Assembly: GCA_019059635.1 (NCBI GenBank)
Contig: JAGVRJ010000008.1
Coordinates: 682,001-746,000, forward strand
Source: Proales similis
Lineage: Eukaryota > Rotifera > Eurotatoria > Ploima > Proalidae
DNA: 64,000 nucleotides
Direction of reading: 5' to 3'
Every line of letters starts with the position of its first letter. The stretch's first letter is position 1. A model generated the notes under the pieces. It did no database searches and was not told the DNA's origin. It was given only the letters and a program-made list of their open reading frames with translations. A program made the position numbers and the translations under genes. Of the stretch, positions 60,112 to 64,000 are shown piece by piece.

Positions 60112-60546
60112 CTCACGTGCGCTCTGCTTTGTGCTCGCAATTTATTTTGTTTAATCGATTGATTGATTTTAATTGATTTTGTTCTGTCGGAGGGTAAAAA
60201 ACTTGAAATTCTCATTCAATCTCAATTATGAGTAAGTGAATTCCTTTCATGCTCTAATGGGAGGTGTATTTTGCGGCCTTCTGCACGGTTGCCATGACAT
60301 CCATCTTTGCGACGGGCATAGAATCAAATTGCGAGTTAATGTATGCAGCGCAGCAAGGAACCACATGTCGAGGCGGGCGCCAAATCGTGGTCGATTTAAA
60401 GTCTAACTGAATCGTTTAAATTTGAGCCTCAGTAGTGTAACATTTTATTGAGTTTTAGAAAATTGCATTCAAAATTAGAAATGAAAACAATTGAAAAACA
60501 ACGAGTCAAACTTACGATTTGACTCGGACAACAGATAGAACAAAAG
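60112..60546. other. Upstream region of the dynein gene
   Basis: AT-rich, likely promoter and 5' leader. No coding signal. Confidence 0.55.
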
Positions 60547-60938
60547 TTAAGAAAAAAATTTGATAAAAAGCCAAGCGGCTGGTCGGCCAAGCGATGCCCA
60601 GGCGATCAGTGATTCGTTTATTTGCTCTTGGCTGAATGCAATCCGTTTGGCTGGAGTTTGGCAAGAGGCTTTTGATTCAGCAGACAGCCAGTGATCGAAG
60701 TGTATATTGGTCTCATTGAACTCTCGATCGCTGCTGTGCATTGTGGTAGGTCGATATTCAACTGATACTGTCTTTGAGTGCGAAACATAATCGTGGCCAG
60801 TTTGCTTGAGAGATTGAAATGCAGCGATTCGCTTTTCTCGGTGGCCTCTTGAGCTTTCTCCACTCGAGTCTTTATCGCTTGAAACATGTGCGAATTGCAC
60901 GGTATCACTGACATGATGCGCTCGCCTGAGGGCAACAA
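60547..60938 (-). CDS. Doubtful small ORF, possibly the last exon of an unrecognised gene
   Basis: Two overlapping minus-strand frames of 106 and 117 codons. The better one reads IMSVIPCNSHMFQAIKTRVEKA, with alternating polar and hydrophobic residues suggesting a helix, and its TAA overlaps an AATAAA. It begins after a possible acceptor (GACGTCAG at about 60939). No family is recognised and no upstream exon is certain. It could be non-coding. Confidence 0.3.
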
Positions 60939-61319
60939 CTGACGTCTAGAACAACAACAGCGTCTGTAGGTGCAGAGGTTTAGCTGCTAGATAGGTGCAA
61001 GTCGAATTCGCTTTGATTTTCAACACGAGTCGCTCATAGCTGCGTAGTGGGCCAGGCGAATGGCATTTTTTTTTAAATGGATAAGACGAATAAGACGAAA
61101 AAAGCCCAAGCCCAAGTAAATGTGAAATTTCTTCTCTAATTATTCTTTGAGATCGAACCAACAATCAGTTCCTACACGACACTAAGAAGTATTGGCTCAT
61201 GCAAAAAAACATACACACACACACACACTCGCGCATTCATGTTCGAGCAAAATGGGAGCAGGCAAAGAGAGCAGAGTGTCAAAATTAATTTGCATTTATT
61301 TTGGTATGAAGCGATCAGT

Positions 61320-62072
61320 TTAGGCTTCCTCGGCCTCTTCCTCCTGGTCGATGTTGAAGTATCGCAGCTCATACGAGTCCTTGCTGGTGGCGATCACGCG
61401 CAGCCAATCACGGAGCTGGTTCTTCTTCAAGAACTTCTTGGTCAAGTACTTGAGGTATCTGTGAACAAACGCAGAAAATAGCAGTTGATTCGGTCGTCTG
61501 ACGCGTCGAATTTAAATTACCGCTTGGAAAGAGGCACTTCGGAGGTGACGGCGATCTTCTGCTTGGTTCGCTCGACGGTCACAGCGTTGGCCAGTTGACC
61601 AGTCTTTCCGTTAATCTTGATCTTCTCCAGCAGGAAGCGCTCCTTTATTTCGAAAAGCAAACGCGAATGGGCTCGTATTAGCGCTCTGACTTTGCAGTGT
61701 CATGCGCATGCAGGGACGAGGGAAGAAAGCCCTCACCCTGGCCCGTGACAATCGATCGGGATCGGGTTCGGCTCATCCGTCTGTCGGTTGCAGTGCGCTC
61801 GTGTCGGCCGATATTGGCTGAGAAAAAAGCTCGACTCGAAACGAGAGCCGGCCTCAATTAACTTACAAAGCTGGCCATGTCCAAGATGCCATCCTCGACC
61901 GGGTGGGTGCAGTCGATCTGGTACTTGAGGGTGGTCTTCTTTTTCTTGGCGGTCTGCTTGTTGACGCGCTTGACGGGCTTGTTGGTATTCACTGCGGTCT
62001 TCTGTCAGCATTTTTTTATTTCAGTTTGCCATTCCAGCTGCTATTCTCCAGAGGTCTACTTACGGGAGCCAT
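61320..62072 (-). CDS. RPL22: 60S ribosomal protein L22 (eL22)
   Basis: Four exons in phase: 62072-62064 (MAP), 62001-61867, 61642-61521 and 61458-61320, giving 134 residues; human eL22 has 128. Blocks: [76 protein letters not shown] and the acidic end [11 protein letters not shown]. The very short first exon, carrying only MAP, is typical of ribosomal protein genes. It is an RNA-binding protein of the large subunit exterior. It diverges from the TMEM205-like gene, 420 bases apart. Confidence 0.97.
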
Positions 62073-62492
62073 TGCGTACGATCGATTCAAACGGATTCGA
62101 TTTAGAGTAACAACCTCTATACGAGTTTAGAATTCAAGTGTGGCCTGTCTCGCTTCAACCCTTCTTTTATTCAGATTTCAACTCTGCTTGATTGGCGAAG
62201 CTGATCTAAATTCCCCATCAGTCTCCCCGGCCTTTTTCAATTGAAGCCAAACTGTGTTCGCCAGTCAAGCGAGGTGTTTACAATTTGTCTGAAAGCCAAT
62301 TGGCTTCTCCCTCTCTCCGTCTGCCTCTTATTGCGTTTGAGTAGTTACATAAGAATTCAAAGCCTCTGCTCCCCACCAGCTCGTCCAGCTCAAACTCATC
62401 TTTAAGCTTTAAACAAATCCTTTAAATTCCTTTACTTTCTTCGATAGATCTTTTCATTTCAAACATAGCAAAGTGAAAGCGAGCCACAAAAA
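62073..62492. other. Shared upstream region of eL22 and TMEM205-like gene
   Basis: The 420 bases between two divergent starts contain pyrimidine tracts but no clear TATA box. Both promoters are probably here. Confidence 0.5.
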
Positions 62493-63501
62493 ATGGGCAA
62501 CGAATTGAGCAAATTGGGCGTCTTTTTCGAAAAGCTTACTGAACATGATGCCAACAAGTCCTGGTAGGTTGAATATAATTTTCTTTAGTGCAAACCTTGC
62601 TCGCCTGTGATCGGTCGGCAACAAACTCAATTTGTTTAAATCAAGTTGCTTGCAGCCAGTTTTCATCACATCGGCCGGAATACTGGCCCTCGGAGCTGCC
62701 AATTTTCTGATCAAGCAGAGCACGCCGAGTAGCCAATGGAATAATTTCGCTCTGCTTGCGTGTGTGGGTGCCAATTTCGGCATTCAAACTTGGATGTTTT
62801 CATTTTCTGGTAAATAGCAAGAGAATCGGAGTGAAATTGAAAACTCCGAAATCGCTTGCTTTCGATTAATTGCTGAATGAAAACTAAGGAGTGACTTTGA
62901 TGAGACTGCTGCCTCGACATCAGTTTGGCGAAGTGCAGCGACCGTTGTCTCGTCAATACGTTCTGATTTCGACTTTGCTCTCGCTCGGAAGTCTGTCCTG
63001 CTTCATGCGAGTTCATCCCTACAACACCTGGATCGGAGATGTCTGCCGAGTGGTGAGTTTCGCTTCGTTCGCGACTGGGCGGCTACTTCCGTCTGCCCAT
63101 CTTCTATGTGATCAGTAAAATCGTCATCTCATCGATTAATCACAGGGCAGCTTGATGGTCGCACAGCTCTTCCTTCAGAACACGAATCTCTCCTGCTTTA
63201 ACGTGAACGCCATCAAATACAACATCCGAATGCATGAGATGGAGAAGAACGCCGGCGAAGGAGTGCACACAGTCGGCAAGCTGCCAAAAGACAGTCGACT
63301 TAACGACGATCAGGTAGCTCTTTGACGCTCAACCACTCAAAGTTCAAACTTATTCATTTGTTGATTTATCAGGAGTACAAACGCAACCGATGTCGATTTA
63401 ATTACTTCCATGGTCTTTTATTCGGCTCGAGCGTCCTCTCCTACGCGGCCAACATTGCCCAGCTGTACATGCTGGCCGGACCACGCTTTTTCAGCATCTA
63501 A
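62493..63501 (+). CDS. TMEM205-like membrane protein
   Basis: Five exons fit in phase: 62493-62563, 62646-62809, 62889-63052, 63146-63313 and 63373-63501, giving about 231 residues (human TMEM205 has 189). Recognised blocks are GIQTWMFSFSG, VTLMRLLPRHQFGEVQRPL (family: LPRHxFGxVQ), a membrane helix after it, EMEKNAGEG and the end FNYFHGLLFGSSVLSYAAN. There are four membrane helices, as in the DUF4149 group. Human TMEM205 has been linked to cisplatin resistance; its normal role is unknown. Intron 1's acceptor is chosen (62645/62646) because the alternative breaks the frame. The first 23 residues (MGNELSKLG) start MG and could be N-myristoylated. Confidence 0.85.
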
Positions 63502-63652
63502 TATGATCCCGAATCTGAATTTTCGAGATGAACAGAAAATAGAAACAGTTTCTAATCGTGACTAATTCTAATCGATTTATTCGTTTAAAACGCAATTTAA
63601 AGATGCTTAGTTAGCAATTGTCATTGAATTTAATGGAAATAAATAGACAAAT

Positions 63653-64000
63653 TTATTTGCTGCTGCTATTGCCCCTTATAAGCTGTTCCATCATGTCCCA
63701 TTGCTCTTGGCCCAACGAGTACAAGTAGTTGAACTCGCCCGACTATGAATCGAGATTAGTTAAAAAGAGCCACGATCAGACTTGAATCGGACGCATTACC
63801 AAATTGTTCAACTCGCCACCGTCAAAGTCGATGATTTGTCCTGTGAGCCAGTTAGAATAGTCGCTCAGCAAGTAGCAGGCTAAATTGGACAGCTCCTCTG
63901 GCTGGCCCATTCGGCCGGTAGGAATTCGAGTCTTGGCGTGCTCGGTGAACACTCCAGCCGGATCAAGTCGGCTGAACGCGCCCTGTTAGAAATTATTGAT
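63653..64000 (-). CDS. DECR1: 2,4-dienoyl-CoA reductase-like (DECR1), 3' end
   Basis: Last two exons of a short-chain dehydrogenase that reduces 2,4-dienoyl-CoA in mitochondrial beta-oxidation; the rest lies past the window. Exons are 63982-63800 and 63742-63653, with TAA at 63653. The order FSRLDPAGVF, RIPTGRMGQPEELSNLACYLLSDYSNW, GQIIDFDGGE, SGEFNYL and QEQWDMMEQLIR matches DECR1 strongly, including the SGEFN and W..E.LIR at the end. The catalytic site lies in exons not seen. A peroxisomal relative (DECR2) lacks this C-terminal form. Confidence 0.9.

Overview
This window is nuclear DNA from an animal with a small, gene-dense genome. The genes are split by very short GT-AG introns (about 35 to 80 bases where I could place both ends) and sit a few hundred bases apart on both strands. 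Two genes point to a bilaterian: a Brat-type NHL protein and an achaete-scute-like bHLH. A DYNC2H1 heavy chain shows that cilia with intraflagellar transport are made. No gene fixes the phylum, so I call it an invertebrate bilaterian and no more. I see no virus, transposon, CRISPR array or bacterial operon.

Layout, 0-20 kb: the 3' end of a phospholipase C delta-like gene (+); an intronless OBAP/DUF1264 gene (+); condensin subunit NCAPH (-), divergent from a small zinc-ribbon gene (+); mitochondrial NADP isocitrate dehydrogenase (+); a PLAC8-family gene (-); an Emi1/Rca1 F-box gene (-); a Brat-like NHL gene (+); an unrecognised 178-residue ORF (+); HIP1/HIP1R (-).

20-45 kb: a head-to-tail array of three SLC34 sodium-phosphate cotransporter genes (-), two of which share almost identical patches including an intron; an unrecognised secreted Cys-rich protein (-); TMEM208 (-), divergent from SCAP (+); a tetraspanin-like protein with a coiled-coil tail (-); a divergent seven-helix receptor (-); a gene-poor 2.8 kb stretch; an achaete-scute-like bHLH with a long loop (-); an orphan ORF (+); HPDL (-).

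45-64 kb: the complete cytoplasmic dynein 2 heavy chain gene, 15 kb and many exons (-); a doubtful small ORF (-); ribosomal protein eL22 (-); a TMEM205-like gene (+); the 3' end of a DECR1-like dienoyl-CoA reductase (-).

Apart from the SLC34 array the neighbours do not form a pathway. They are mostly housekeeping genes for chromosomes, cell cycle, endocytosis, sterol sensing, cilia and mitochondria. Several are arranged as divergent pairs that probably share promoters. Exon boundaries were read by eye from splice consensus, reading phase and remembered family sequences; no search was run.
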